Source of the DNA: RGIG3102 sp045633415
GTDB lineage: Bacteria > Bacillota > Clostridia > Oscillospirales > Ruminococcaceae
Direction of reading: 5' to 3'
Length of the DNA stretch: 50,172 bases
Assembly: GCA_045633415.1 (NCBI GenBank)
Contig: JAZQYH010000127.1
Coordinates: 1 to 50,172, forward strand
Part shown: one piece after another, positions 8,398 to 16,335 of the stretch
How positions within the stretch are numbered: the stretch's first letter is position 1
Layout: each line of letters begins with the position of its first letter
Notes under the pieces: generated by a model
Database searches by the model: none
The model's input: only the letters and a program-made list of their open reading frames with translations
What the model was told of the DNA's origin: nothing
Made by a program: the position numbers and the translations under genes

Positions 8398-8922
8398 ATG
8401 AATAAAGTATATATAGTATTAAGTCGTTCAAACACGCTGGTAGCGATGCTTGTACGTATATTTACAGGTAAATTTTATAATCACGCATCTATTGCTTTTG
8501 AAAAAGATTTAAATAGCTTTTATTCTTTCGGCAGAAAAAATCCAAGACTGCTTCTTCCAGCTGGATTTATCTCCGAAGGTGTACATACAGGATATTTCGG
8601 GCTTAAACCACACACACAGGTGCGGGTGCTGGAAATGGAACTTGATGATGAAGAATACAACATGCTGGTAAAAAATGTTGAAGGCTTTGAACAGCAGGCA
8701 GACAGATACAGATACAACATTCTGGGGCTTGCTACAATTTATTTCAACATTCCATGGAACCGTACAATCCACTATACCTGTTCAGGTTTTGTGGCATATT
8801 GTATGAGAAATGCCCTTGACTTTGGCAAGCATTACTCCCTGATACAGCCAGAAGATTTCTTCAACTTCAAACATAAGAAAATTTACGAAGGAACAGCAGG
8901 AGATTACCACTATGAAAAATAG
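8398..8922 (+). CDS. YiiX/NlpC-P60-like papain-fold protein
   Basis: A 174-residue protein without a signal peptide. A conserved His (H29 in FYNHASIAF) precedes a Cys (C128 in YTCSGFVAYC), the circularly permuted order seen in YiiX/YebB-like NlpC/P60 superfamily members, where His comes before Cys. Such proteins are thiol hydrolases acting on amide or lipid ester bonds; the substrate cannot be read. A ribosome binding site (AGAGGAAA) immediately precedes ATG 8398. Its 3' end overlaps the start of the nicotinate phosphoribosyltransferase gene by 11 bp, which implies translational coupling within one operon. Confidence 0.72.
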   Translation: MNKVYIVLSRSNTLVAMLVRIFTGKFYNHASIAFEKDLNSFYSFGRKNPRLLLPAGFISEGVHTGYFGLKPHTQVRVLEMELDDEEYNMLVKNVEGFEQQADRYRYNILGLATIYFNIPWNRTIHYTCSGFVAYCMRNALDFGKHYSLIQPEDFFNFKHKKIYEGTAGDYHYEK

Positions 8923-10375
8923 CATTTACAGTGTTCAGGATCCACGTAATTTATCTATTCTTACAGACTTTTACGAACTTACAATGGCAAATGGCTTTTT
9001 TGAGTCAGGCCGTAAGGATGATATAGGCGTTTTTGACCTATTCTTCCGCAGAGTGCCAGATGCAGGCGGCTTTGCAATTACAGCAGGTCTCGAACAGGCT
9101 ATGGACTATCTGGAAAATCTTAAATTTGATGATAACGACATCGCATATCTGCGTAGCAAAGGTATCTTCAGCGAAGCATTTCTGGAATATCTGCGCAATT
9201 TCAAATTTGAATGTGATGTATGGGCTATGCCAGAAGGTACACCAATCTTCCCAAAAGAACCATCTGTTGTAGTTGAAGGTCCGATGATTCAGGCACAGCT
9301 GGTGGAAACAACACTGCTTATTCTGCTTAACCACCAGACACTTATTGCTACAAAAGCAAACAGAATCGTACGTTCTGCTATGGGCCGTCCTGTACAGGAA
9401 TTCGGTGCACGCCGTGCACAGGGTGTAGACGCCGCAAACTACGGCAGCCGTGCCGCATACATTGCAGGCTGTGTTTCCACATCCAACTCCATGATGGAAC
9501 GTGACTGGGGCATCCCTGCTTCCGGCACAATGGCGCACAGCTGGGTACAGAGCTTTGACTCTGAATACGAAGCATTCAAACGTTATGCTGAAATCTACCC
9601 AGACAGCACAGTACTGCTGATAGATACTTTCAACGTACTGAAAAGTGGTATTCCAAATGCCATCAGAGTATTTGATGAAGTGCTGAAACCACAGGGTAAA
9701 CGCCCTGTAGGTGTACGCATTGACTCTGGCGACATTGCTTACCTTTCCAAAAAAGCAAGAGCGATGCTGGATGCTGCAGGCTACAAAGACTGCAAGATTA
9801 TTGCATCTAATTCTCTGGACGAATACATTATCCGTGAACTGCTGATTGCAGACGCAAGAATAGACTCTTTCGGTATCGGTGAAAAACTGATTACCAGTGC
9901 TACAAACCCAGTTCTGGGTGGTGTTTACAAGCTGGTTGCTGTTAAAAAAGACGGAGAATACACTCCAAAAATCAAAATCAGCGAAAGCTATGAAAAAATT
10001 ACTATCCCATACAAAAAGAAAGTATGGAGAATTTACTCCAACCACACAGGCAAGGCTATGGCTGACTACCTGACAATGTGGGATGAAGACCCATCAGGTC
10101 TTGATGAAATCACAATTTTCAGCCCGCTGGAACCATGGAAAAAACAGACACTTACAGATATTACTATCAAGCCACTGCTTATCCCTGTGTTCGAAAAGGG
10201 TAAACGTGTATACGAAAACCCATCACTGAAGCAAATCCGTGATTATACAATGACACAGCTGGATACACTGTGGGATGAACTGAAACGTCTGGAATATCCA
10301 CACAAATATTATGTAGACCTTTCAGACAAACTGTGGAGCGCACAGCGTGTATTGCTGGAAGAACACCACGCATAA
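8912..10375 (+). CDS. pncB: Nicotinate phosphoribosyltransferase
   Basis: A 487-residue cytosolic enzyme of NAD salvage: nicotinate + PRPP + ATP to nicotinate mononucleotide. Recognisable family stretches are LTDFYELTMANGFF near the N-terminus, GTMAHSWVQSF (the phosphorylated-His region), LIDTFNV, GVRIDSGD and FGIGEKLITS (phosphate-binding loops). The length is usual for the bacterial PncB type. It starts inside the preceding gene (11-bp overlap) with AGGAG about 11 bp before the ATG, so it belongs to the dacA operon. No clear terminator follows before the next promoter. Confidence 0.95.
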   Translation: MKNSIYSVQDPRNLSILTDFYELTMANGFFESGRKDDIGVFDLFFRRVPDAGGFAITAGLEQAMDYLENLKFDDNDIAYLRSKGIFSEAFLEYLRNFKFECDVWAMPEGTPIFPKEPSVVVEGPMIQAQLVETTLLILLNHQTLIATKANRIVRSAMGRPVQEFGARRAQGVDAANYGSRAAYIAGCVSTSNSMMERDWGIPASGTMAHSWVQSFDSEYEAFKRYAEIYPDSTVLLIDTFNVLKSGIPNAIRVFDEVLKPQGKRPVGVRIDSGDIAYLSKKARAMLDAAGYKDCKIIASNSLDEYIIRELLIADARIDSFGIGEKLITSATNPVLGGVYKLVAVKKDGEYTPKIKISESYEKITIPYKKKVWRIYSNHTGKAMADYLTMWDEDPSGLDEITIFSPLEPWKKQTLTDITIKPLLIPVFEKGKRVYENPSLKQIRDYTMTQLDTLWDELKRLEYPHKYYVDLSDKLWSAQRVLLEEHHA

Positions 10376-10397
10376 ATGTGTGTTAGTCACAAAAATG

Positions 10398-10426
10398 TTG
10401 AAAACACTACTAAAATAGTGTATATT
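10398..10426 (+). promoter_or_regulatory. Promoter with internal inverted repeat before smsC
   Basis: TTGAAA (10398-10403) and TATATT (10421-10426) are 17 bp apart. The spacer is an inverted repeat, ACACTA (10404-10409), N6, TAGTGT (10416-10421), placed where a repressor would block RNA polymerase. Confidence 0.6.
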
Positions 10427-10456
10427 TAAGAAAAATAAATCCTCAGGGAGTTTAAA

Positions 10457-11170
10457 ATGTTAGAATTAAGAAATATCAGTTACTCAGTAACAGATAATGG
10501 TAAAAAAGATATTCTCAAAAACATAAATCTTACAATCGATGACAGATTTGTGGTTATTACAGGTCCTAACGGTTCTGGTAAATCCACACTGGCAAAAATC
10601 ATTGCCGGCATCATCACACCTACATCCGGTCAGATTCTGCTGGACGGTGTGGACATCACAGACCTGGGCATTACAGAAAGAGCAAAAGCTGGCATCAGCT
10701 TTGCATTCCAGCGGCCTGTAAGATTTAAAGGCATCACAGTAAAAGACCTTATCAATCTGGCAGCAGGCAGAAAATTGAACTTTACAGAAGCTTGCAACTA
10801 TCTGTCAGAAGTAGGCCTGTGTGCACGAGACTACATCAACCGTGAAGTTAACGCTTCACTTTCCGGCGGTGAGCTTAAAAGAATCGAAATCGCTATGATT
10901 CTTGCACGTGGTACAAAGCTGTCTCTGTTTGATGAACCAGAAGCAGGTATCGACCTGTGGAGCTTCAACAGCCTTATCAGAGTGTTTGAAGCTATGCACG
11001 AAAGTATCAAAGGCAATATCCTGATTATTTCCCATCAGGAAAGAATTCTGGATATCGCAGACAAAATTGTTCTGCTTAAAGATGGCGAAATCGCACAGAT
11101 TGGCACAAAAGATGAAATCATGCCACAGATTCTGGGTGTTTCAGGTGTATGCCCACAGATTAAGGAGTAA
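10457..11170 (+). CDS. Fe-S assembly ATPase, SufC-like (SmsC)
   Basis: A 237-residue ABC ATPase without membrane segments. It shows Walker A GPNGSGKST (36-44), signature LSGGE (135-139), Walker B LSLFDE (155-160) followed by PEAGIDLWSF, and the switch His in SHQE (193). The PEAGIDLW stretch and the SufB/D-like partner gene 5 bp downstream place it in the SufC branch rather than in a transporter. With its partner it would form the minimal SUF-like (SMS) Fe-S cluster assembly complex found in anaerobes and archaea. No sufS, sufU or sufD lies nearby, so a sulfur donor must be encoded elsewhere. Confidence 0.85.
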   Translation: MLELRNISYSVTDNGKKDILKNINLTIDDRFVVITGPNGSGKSTLAKIIAGIITPTSGQILLDGVDITDLGITERAKAGISFAFQRPVRFKGITVKDLINLAAGRKLNFTEACNYLSEVGLCARDYINREVNASLSGGELKRIEIAMILARGTKLSLFDEPEAGIDLWSFNSLIRVFEAMHESIKGNILIISHQERILDIADKIVLLKDGEIAQIGTKDEIMPQILGVSGVCPQIKE

Positions 11171-11175
11171 GGCTT

Positions 11176-12105
11176 ATGGCAATGAAGTTAGATAAAATTC
11201 AGTTAAATCTTCTGGAACAGGTTGCAGACCTGCACGATGTTCCTGCCGGTGCATACAACATCCGTACAAACGGTGCATCTGCTGGCAGAAACACAACTGC
11301 AAACATCGACATTGTTTCCAAAGAAGATAAAGATGGTATTGATATCATTATCAAACCAGGTACAAAAAAAGAAAGTATCCATATTCCTGTACTGCTGTCT
11401 GAAAGCGGTATCGAAGAAATGGTTTACAACGATTTCCACATCGGCGAAGATGCTGATGTTGTGATTGTTGCAGGTTGCGGTATCCATAATGGTGGTGATG
11501 CCGCCAGCAAACACGACGGTATCCACAGCTTTTTCATTGGCAAAAATGCAAAGGTTAAATATGTAGAAAAACACTATGGCTATGGCGATGGCCGTGGCGA
11601 AAAAATCATGAACCCTGTAACTATCATCGAAATGGCAGAAAACAGCTATTTTGAAATGGAAACAGCACAGATTCGTGGTGTTGACTCCACAAACCGTAAA
11701 ACAGTGGCAAAACTGGCAGACGGCGCTACACTGATTATCGGTGAAAAACTGCTGACACACGGCACACAGCAGGCTATCACAGAGTTTGAAGTAGACCTTT
11801 ACGGTGAAAACAGTTCTGCACACGTTGTTTCCCGTTCCGTTGCACAGGATGAATCCTATCAGGAATTTATCTCCCGTGTTTACGGCAACAACTGCTGCAG
11901 CGGCCACACAGAATGTGACGCTATCGTTATGAACAATGCCAAAGTAGCGGCTATTCCAGAAATCAAGGCTAATCATACAGAAGCAAGCCTGATTCACGAA
12001 GCTGCTATCGGTAAAATCGCAGGCGAACAGCTTATCAAGCTGATGACTCTGGGTCTTACAGAAAAAGAAGCAGAAGAACAGATTATCTCTGGCTTCCTTA
12101 AATAA
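11176..12105 (+). CDS. Fe-S assembly scaffold, SufB/SufD-like (SmsB)
   Basis: A 309-residue protein with the SufB/SufD beta-helix pattern: many short strands, a conserved middle block (SSAHVVSRSVAQDES), and a C-terminal block with Asn-Asn-Cys-Cys-Ser-Gly-His-Thr-Glu-Cys (about 236-245) followed by IPEIKANHTEASLIHEAAIG. That last block with Glu and His ligands is the SufB/D family hallmark. At 309 residues it is shorter than SufB (about 470), as expected for the minimal SMS form. It is translated from AAGGAG at 11162-11167 right behind the ATPase gene and ends at a strong terminator. Confidence 0.87.
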   Translation: MAMKLDKIQLNLLEQVADLHDVPAGAYNIRTNGASAGRNTTANIDIVSKEDKDGIDIIIKPGTKKESIHIPVLLSESGIEEMVYNDFHIGEDADVVIVAGCGIHNGGDAASKHDGIHSFFIGKNAKVKYVEKHYGYGDGRGEKIMNPVTIIEMAENSYFEMETAQIRGVDSTNRKTVAKLADGATLIIGEKLLTHGTQQAITEFEVDLYGENSSAHVVSRSVAQDESYQEFISRVYGNNCCSGHTECDAIVMNNAKVAAIPEIKANHTEASLIHEAAIGKIAGEQLIKLMTLGLTEKEAEEQIISGFLK

Positions 12106-12112
12106 GAATATT

Positions 12113-12142
12113 TACACCGGGTGATTAAACCCGGTGTTTTTT
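12113..12142 (+). terminator. Terminator of smsCB
   Basis: A perfect stem CACCGGGT / ACCCGGTG followed by T6. Confidence 0.9.
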
Positions 12143-12176
12143 GTTTGGATTATGGTGTGACAGTATCACATATCAA

Positions 12177-12234
12177 TTGACTTTTATATTGGAAAAGGTG
12201 TAAAATATACCCATACCCCCGGGGGAGGGGGATA
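12177..12234 (+). promoter_or_regulatory. csoR-copA promoter with CsoR-type operator
   Basis: TTGACT (12177-12182) and TAAAAT (12201-12206) have an 18-bp spacer. Directly downstream, 12207-12234 is a GC-rich imperfect palindrome: ATACCC and C5 on the left, G5, AG5 and AT on the right. Such C/G-tract palindromes with flanking ATAC are the known operator type of CsoR repressors, so autoregulation by the adjacent csoR is likely. Confidence 0.75.
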
Positions 12235-12247
12235 AAGGAGCGTTAAT

Positions 12248-12511
12248 ATGGTAGCAGATAAAACTAAAGTCTTGCGTCTGTTGAAAACTGCCCGAGGACA
12301 GCTGGACGCTGTTATTAAAATGGTAGAAGAAGACAGATATTGTGTAGATATCTCTCATCAGATTATGGCGACGGAAGGCTTGCTTAATAATGCCAACCGT
12401 CAGGTTCTCACTGAACATCTGAAACACTGTGTAAACAATGCACAAACAGAAGATGACCGCAACGAAAAAGTGGACGAACTGATTAATTTAATGAGCAAAA
12501 TTCTCAAATAA
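12248..12511 (+). CDS. csoR: Copper-sensing transcriptional repressor CsoR
   Basis: An 87-residue all-helical DUF156-family repressor. It keeps the Cu(I) ligand set Cys32, His57 and Cys61 with the spacing C-x24-H-x3-C seen in CsoR proteins, and RARGQLD-like helix-1 residues (TARGQLDAV). Cu(I) binding would release DNA and induce the downstream copper ATPase. An AAGGAG ribosome binding site at 12235-12240 precedes ATG 12248. The gene is 9 bp upstream of copA, and the promoter carries a matching G/C-tract operator. Confidence 0.93.
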   Translation: MVADKTKVLRLLKTARGQLDAVIKMVEEDRYCVDISHQIMATEGLLNNANRQVLTEHLKHCVNNAQTEDDRNEKVDELINLMSKILK

Positions 12512-12520
12512 GAGGTATAT

Positions 12521-15355
12521 ATGAAACAGAAATATGATATTACAGGTATGACCTGCTCTGCCTGCTCTTCCAGAGTTGAAAAAAGTGTTTCAAAGTTGGA
12601 AGGCATCGGCACAGTAAGTGTAAACCTGCTGACAAACAGTATGCAGGTGGAATATCCTGATGGTGCCCTGACAACAGAACAGATTATCACCTGTGTTGAA
12701 AAAGCAGGCTATGGTGCATCTCTTGCCGACGGTGGCAAAACAGCCACAGCTGCATCTGCACCAAAGGCAAAAGGCGAAAATGTAGCAGAAAAACAGATTG
12801 CACAGATGAAGAAAAGGCTGATTACATCCTTTATATTCTGGATTCCACTGATGTATGTGTCAATGGGCAGTATGTATGGCGCACCACTGCCACAGTGGCT
12901 GCAGGGCCACGCCAATGCAATTTCCTTTGCACTGGTACAGTTTTTACTCTGTTTGCCAATTATGTATATAAACAAGCACTATTATGAAAAAGGTTTTTCA
13001 ACTCTTTTACACGGTGCACCTAATATGGACAGCCTTATTGCAGTTGGCTCAACAGCCGCCATTGTTTATGGTGTGTTTGCTATTTTCCGTATGAGCTGGG
13101 GTATGGGCAATGGTGATATGGCTCTGGTGGCAAAATACCATATGGACCTTTATTTTGAAGGCGGCGCCACTATCCTTACCCTTATCACTCTGGGCAAATT
13201 CCTTGAAGCACGCAGCAAGGGCAAAACAAGTGAAGCTATCTCACGTCTTCTGGACCTTGCACCAAAGACAGCCACAGTTGTAAGAGATGGTGTAGAACAG
13301 GAAATCCCTGTGGAAGAAGTTGTGGTGGGCGACATCATCCTTGTAAAACCTGGTATGAATATCCCTGTTGACGGCACAGTGCTGGAAGGTGTAACCAGCG
13401 TTGACCAGGCGGCTATTACAGGCGAAAGTATTCCTGTACACAAAGAAGTAGGAGACAGCGTTATCGGTGCCACCATAAACAAAACAGGCTTTATTAAAAT
13501 TCAGGCAACAAAAGTCGGGGATGATACCACATTCTCACAGATTATCCGTCTTGTAGAAGAAGCCAGTGCTTCAAAAGCACCTATTGCCCAGATGGCAGAC
13601 AAAATCGCAGGTATCTTTGTTCCTGTGGTAATGGGAATTGCGGCAGTTACATTCCTTGTATGGTACTTTATTTTAAGCGCTACATTTGAATTTGCTCTTT
13701 CCTGTGCAATTACAGTTCTGGTTATTTCCTGTCCATGTGCCCTTGGTCTTGCCACACCAGTTGCAATTATGGTAGGTACAGGTAAAGGTGCAGAAAATGG
13801 TATTCTTATTAAATCCGGTGAAGCGCTGGAAATTGCCCACAATGTAAATACTGTTGTTCTGGATAAAACAGGCACAATCACACAGGGCAGACCTGTGGTA
13901 ACAGATGTTGTGGCAGTGAATATGACAACACAGCAGTTTATCTCTATGGCGGCGGCATTGGAAAGTAAATCTGAACACCCTCTGGCAACAGCCATTATGG
14001 AATATGCAGAGGAAAATGATATTCAGTATCCACAGGTAGAAAACTTCAACTCCATTCCGGGCAAAGGCATCTTCGCACAGTATAACGGTGCAGACTATAT
14101 TGCAGGTAATGCGAAACTGCTGGGTGAAAATGGTGTGGATATTTCTTCCGTACAGGAAAAAATCAACTCTCTTGCTGACAGTGGCAAAACACCGATGATG
14201 TTTGCATGCAATGGTCAGCTTATGGGTATTATCGCAGTTGCAGACGTGGTAAAACCAACCAGCCGACAGGCTATCGAAAAACTGACAGCTATGGGCGTGG
14301 AAGTTATCATGCTGACAGGGGACAACGAAAGAACAGCAAAAGGTATTGCAAAAGATTTGAATCTTTCACAGACAATCGCAGATGTTCTGCCACAGGATAA
14401 AGAAAAGGTTGTTTCACAGTTTCAGTCAGAAGGCAAAATTGTTGCAATGGTTGGCGACGGTGTAAACGATGCCCCAGCCCTTGTACGTGCTGATGTAGGC
14501 GTGGCAATCGGTGCTGGCACAGATGTAGCGGTAGAAAGCGCTGATATTGTTCTTATGAAAAATGACCTGCTGGATGTTGTTTCTGCAATCCGTCTTTCAA
14601 AAGCAGTAATCAGAAATATTCAGCAGAACCTGTTCTGGGCATTTTTCTACAACAGCTGTGGTATTCCACTGGCGGCTGGCGTGTTTTATGGTCTCTTCGG
14701 CTGGAAACTGACACCATCCTTTGGTGCAGCGGCTATGTCTTTCTCAAGTATCTTTGTAGTATCAAATGCACTTCGTCTGCGTCTGTTCAAAGTGGATAAA
14801 GACGAAATGGCACAGGTTGAACATCAGGATATTTCTGTAAAAACAGAAGAAATCAGTCTTGCACTGCCACAGGCAGAGGTAAAAGCAGAGCCACAGGGCA
14901 ACATCACACTGATGATAGAAGGTATGATGTGTATGCACTGTGTACGCCACGTAACAAATGCACTGAAGAGTGTGGATGGTGTGGAAAACATAAATGTAGA
15001 CCTTGAAGGCAACAAAGCAACAGTAACAGCAGACAATGACAAGATTCAGCCTATGGTTGATGCCATTGCGGAGGCTGGTTACAAAGTAACAGAAGTTATC
15101 AATGCACAGACAGTGCAACAAGATATAAATAACGAAAAGGAGAAAACAAAAATGGTTCTTAAAATTGATGGTATGATGTGCATGCATTGTGTAAAACATG
15201 TTGATAAAGCTCTCAACGCTGTTGAAGGTGCAAGCAACGTAGTTGTTAATCTGGAAGAAAAACAGGCATCTGTAGATGCAGCACCAGAACTGGAAGCAGC
15301 ACTGGTTGCAGCAGTTACTGAAGCAGGCTACACAGTAGTTGAAGTTGTAAAATAA
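12521..15355 (+). CDS. copA: Cu(I)-exporting P-type ATPase with C-terminal HMA domains
   Basis: A 944-residue P1B-type ATPase. It has an N-terminal HMA domain (CSAC, C12/C15), membrane helices, TGES in the actuator domain, the ion-site CPC (404-406), the phosphorylated Asp448 in DKTGT, a SEHPLA nucleotide motif and GDGVND (645-650). It continues beyond the normal end with two more HMA domains, each with the motif Gly-Met-Met-Cys-Met-His-Cys (801-807 and 884-890). The last is preceded by an in-frame ribosome binding site and Met878, so it may also be made alone as CopZ. Export of Cu(I) is firmly indicated by CPC and the CsoR partner. Confidence 0.96.
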   Translation: MKQKYDITGMTCSACSSRVEKSVSKLEGIGTVSVNLLTNSMQVEYPDGALTTEQIITCVEKAGYGASLADGGKTATAASAPKAKGENVAEKQIAQMKKRLITSFIFWIPLMYVSMGSMYGAPLPQWLQGHANAISFALVQFLLCLPIMYINKHYYEKGFSTLLHGAPNMDSLIAVGSTAAIVYGVFAIFRMSWGMGNGDMALVAKYHMDLYFEGGATILTLITLGKFLEARSKGKTSEAISRLLDLAPKTATVVRDGVEQEIPVEEVVVGDIILVKPGMNIPVDGTVLEGVTSVDQAAITGESIPVHKEVGDSVIGATINKTGFIKIQATKVGDDTTFSQIIRLVEEASASKAPIAQMADKIAGIFVPVVMGIAAVTFLVWYFILSATFEFALSCAITVLVISCPCALGLATPVAIMVGTGKGAENGILIKSGEALEIAHNVNTVVLDKTGTITQGRPVVTDVVAVNMTTQQFISMAAALESKSEHPLATAIMEYAEENDIQYPQVENFNSIPGKGIFAQYNGADYIAGNAKLLGENGVDISSVQEKINSLADSGKTPMMFACNGQLMGIIAVADVVKPTSRQAIEKLTAMGVEVIMLTGDNERTAKGIAKDLNLSQTIADVLPQDKEKVVSQFQSEGKIVAMVGDGVNDAPALVRADVGVAIGAGTDVAVESADIVLMKNDLLDVVSAIRLSKAVIRNIQQNLFWAFFYNSCGIPLAAGVFYGLFGWKLTPSFGAAAMSFSSIFVVSNALRLRLFKVDKDEMAQVEHQDISVKTEEISLALPQAEVKAEPQGNITLMIEGMMCMHCVRHVTNALKSVDGVENINVDLEGNKATVTADNDKIQPMVDAIAEAGYKVTEVINAQTVQQDINNEKEKTKMVLKIDGMMCMHCVKHVDKALNAVEGASNVVVNLEEKQASVDAAPELEAALVAAVTEAGYTVVEVVK
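15152..15355 (+). CDS. Possible internal copZ start (in frame inside copA)
   Basis: Within copA, AAAAGGAG (15135-15142) stands 9 nt before an in-frame ATG at 15152. Initiation there would give a free 67-residue HMA copper chaperone (CMHC motif, about the size of CopZ) ending at the copA stop. The preceding linker (about residues 866-877) is Lys/Glu/Asn-rich and looks like former intergenic sequence. This suggests either a recent copA-copZ fusion or a dual-start gene. Production of the short form is inference from the ribosome binding site only. Confidence 0.5.
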   Translation: MVLKIDGMMCMHCVKHVDKALNAVEGASNVVVNLEEKQASVDAAPELEAALVAAVTEAGYTVVEVVK

Positions 15356-15370
15356 TTTACACAGGATGTA

Positions 15371-15402
15371 AAAAAGGGGAGGGCATTTGCCCTCCCTTTA
15401 AA
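15371..15402. terminator. Bidirectional terminator, copA / P-loop gene
   Basis: A perfect 8-bp GC-rich stem GGGAGGGC / GCCCTCCC is flanked by A5 on the left and TTT-rich sequence on the right, serving both convergent genes. Confidence 0.85.
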
Positions 15403-15404
15403 TT

Positions 15405-16052
15405 TTATTTAAGCTTAAATATTTCTTCAGCCAGCGCCATTGTTTCTTCCTGTGTTCTGTTTTCATCTCGGTAGATTACCTTGAACCCACAGTTTTTATA
15501 ATAGTCATATTTTTCCTGACTGTTGATTAATTCCAGCCCCCGTCTGAAGTTTGCCATAGCGGCATCTGGGTCTGGCTCTGTCATAAGCAACTGATAGAGA
15601 AACTGTTTTTCCCTGTCTGGTCGGTTAAAAAACAGATTTACAGATATATCCTTGTCTGCCAGCATAATCAGCACGTGGTTTTCATCAGATATTTCTTTCA
15701 GTGTTTCTGGTGAGATGTTTGTATCTACAAAAATTGGCTTGTCAGTGTCACAGATTTCCTGCAGCATTATCAGCTCAATTTTTTCACACTCCTTTGATGT
15801 GGTCTGTATCCAGTTGTAGTATTCCTGTGGGCTTCTTCTGATAAAGTGGCGCCAGTCTTTTAAATCACGTGTATAGCACAGCCCAGGGAATTCTTCCACT
15901 GTCAGTTCGCCTTTATAGTTGTCGTGGTAGTTTTCTTCACACAGAATGCCGTTGTATTTTTCGGCCAGGTTTTTAACTATTGTTGATTTGCCTGCATAGG
16001 CAAGACCTGTTACAAAGTATATATTTTTAAATTTTTCTTTAAGTGTATTCAT
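15405..16052 (-). CDS. P-loop kinase-like protein, unknown substrate
   Basis: A 215-residue cytosolic protein whose N-terminus reads IYFVTGLAYAGKST, a Walker A P-loop (about 16-24) of the shikimate/nucleoside-kinase or zeta-toxin type. Later basic stretches (FFNRPDREKQF and FRRGLELI) could form a lid. The substrate is unknown. The start at 16052 is chosen because CAGGAG lies 8 bp before that ATG; a longer frame to 16148 would add 32 aromatic-rich residues unlike the family. Upstream lies a strong ribosome binding site serving only a nine-codon ORF (16124-16153). Confidence 0.7.
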   Translation of the reverse strand: MNTLKEKFKNIYFVTGLAYAGKSTIVKNLAEKYNGILCEENYHDNYKGELTVEEFPGLCYTRDLKDWRHFIRRSPQEYYNWIQTTSKECEKIELIMLQEICDTDKPIFVDTNISPETLKEISDENHVLIMLADKDISVNLFFNRPDREKQFLYQLLMTEPDPDAAMANFRRGLELINSQEKYDYYKNCGFKVIYRDENRTQEETMALAEEIFKLK

Positions 16053-16123
16053 ATAAATTCTCCTGTATTTTGGCACAATAAACAAAGCCATTTTAAAAGG
16101 CTCAAAATAAAAGGTATATTCAT

Positions 16124-16153
16124 TTACTGCCAGATAAACCATAGACAACTCAT
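16124..16153 (-). CDS. Possible 9-codon upstream ORF
   Basis: On the minus strand, AAAGGAGGG sits 7-8 bp before an ATG that opens a nine-residue peptide, Met-Ser-Cys-Leu-Trp-Phe-Ile-Trp-Gln, then stop. It has two Trp in nine codons and lies 71 bp upstream of the P-loop gene. The ribosome binding site is stronger than that of the main gene. It may be a leader peptide or the remnant of an older start. Confidence 0.35.
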   Translation of the reverse strand: MSCLWFIWQ

Positions 16154-16335
16154 ATGTATACCCTCCTTTTTTTTACAAAGTATAGCACATCGTCGATATG
16201 AATACAAGTGTATTCCTGTTGATTACATATTGTGCTTGTGTTTGCTTGTAACGCACATCTTGTATCTATATGTTGAAATAAAATACAAGGGTTAATATAA
16301 TAATGTCAATGAGATGTTCGAAAGGGAGATGAAAT

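Noticed and set aside
9038..10045. 335-residue minus-strand ORF opposite nicotinate phosphoribosyltransferase
   Set aside because: Cys/Phe/Val-rich mirror frame of a well-conserved gene; no family feature.
11203..11997. 264-residue minus-strand ORF opposite smsB
   Set aside because: Composition is dominated by Cys, Phe and Val, typical of a codon-bias shadow; the plus-strand SufB/D motifs are clear.
16053..16148. N-terminal extension of the P-loop kinase to 16148
   Set aside because: The added 32 residues are aromatic-rich and unlike kinases, and a good SD lies directly before the internal ATG at 16052.
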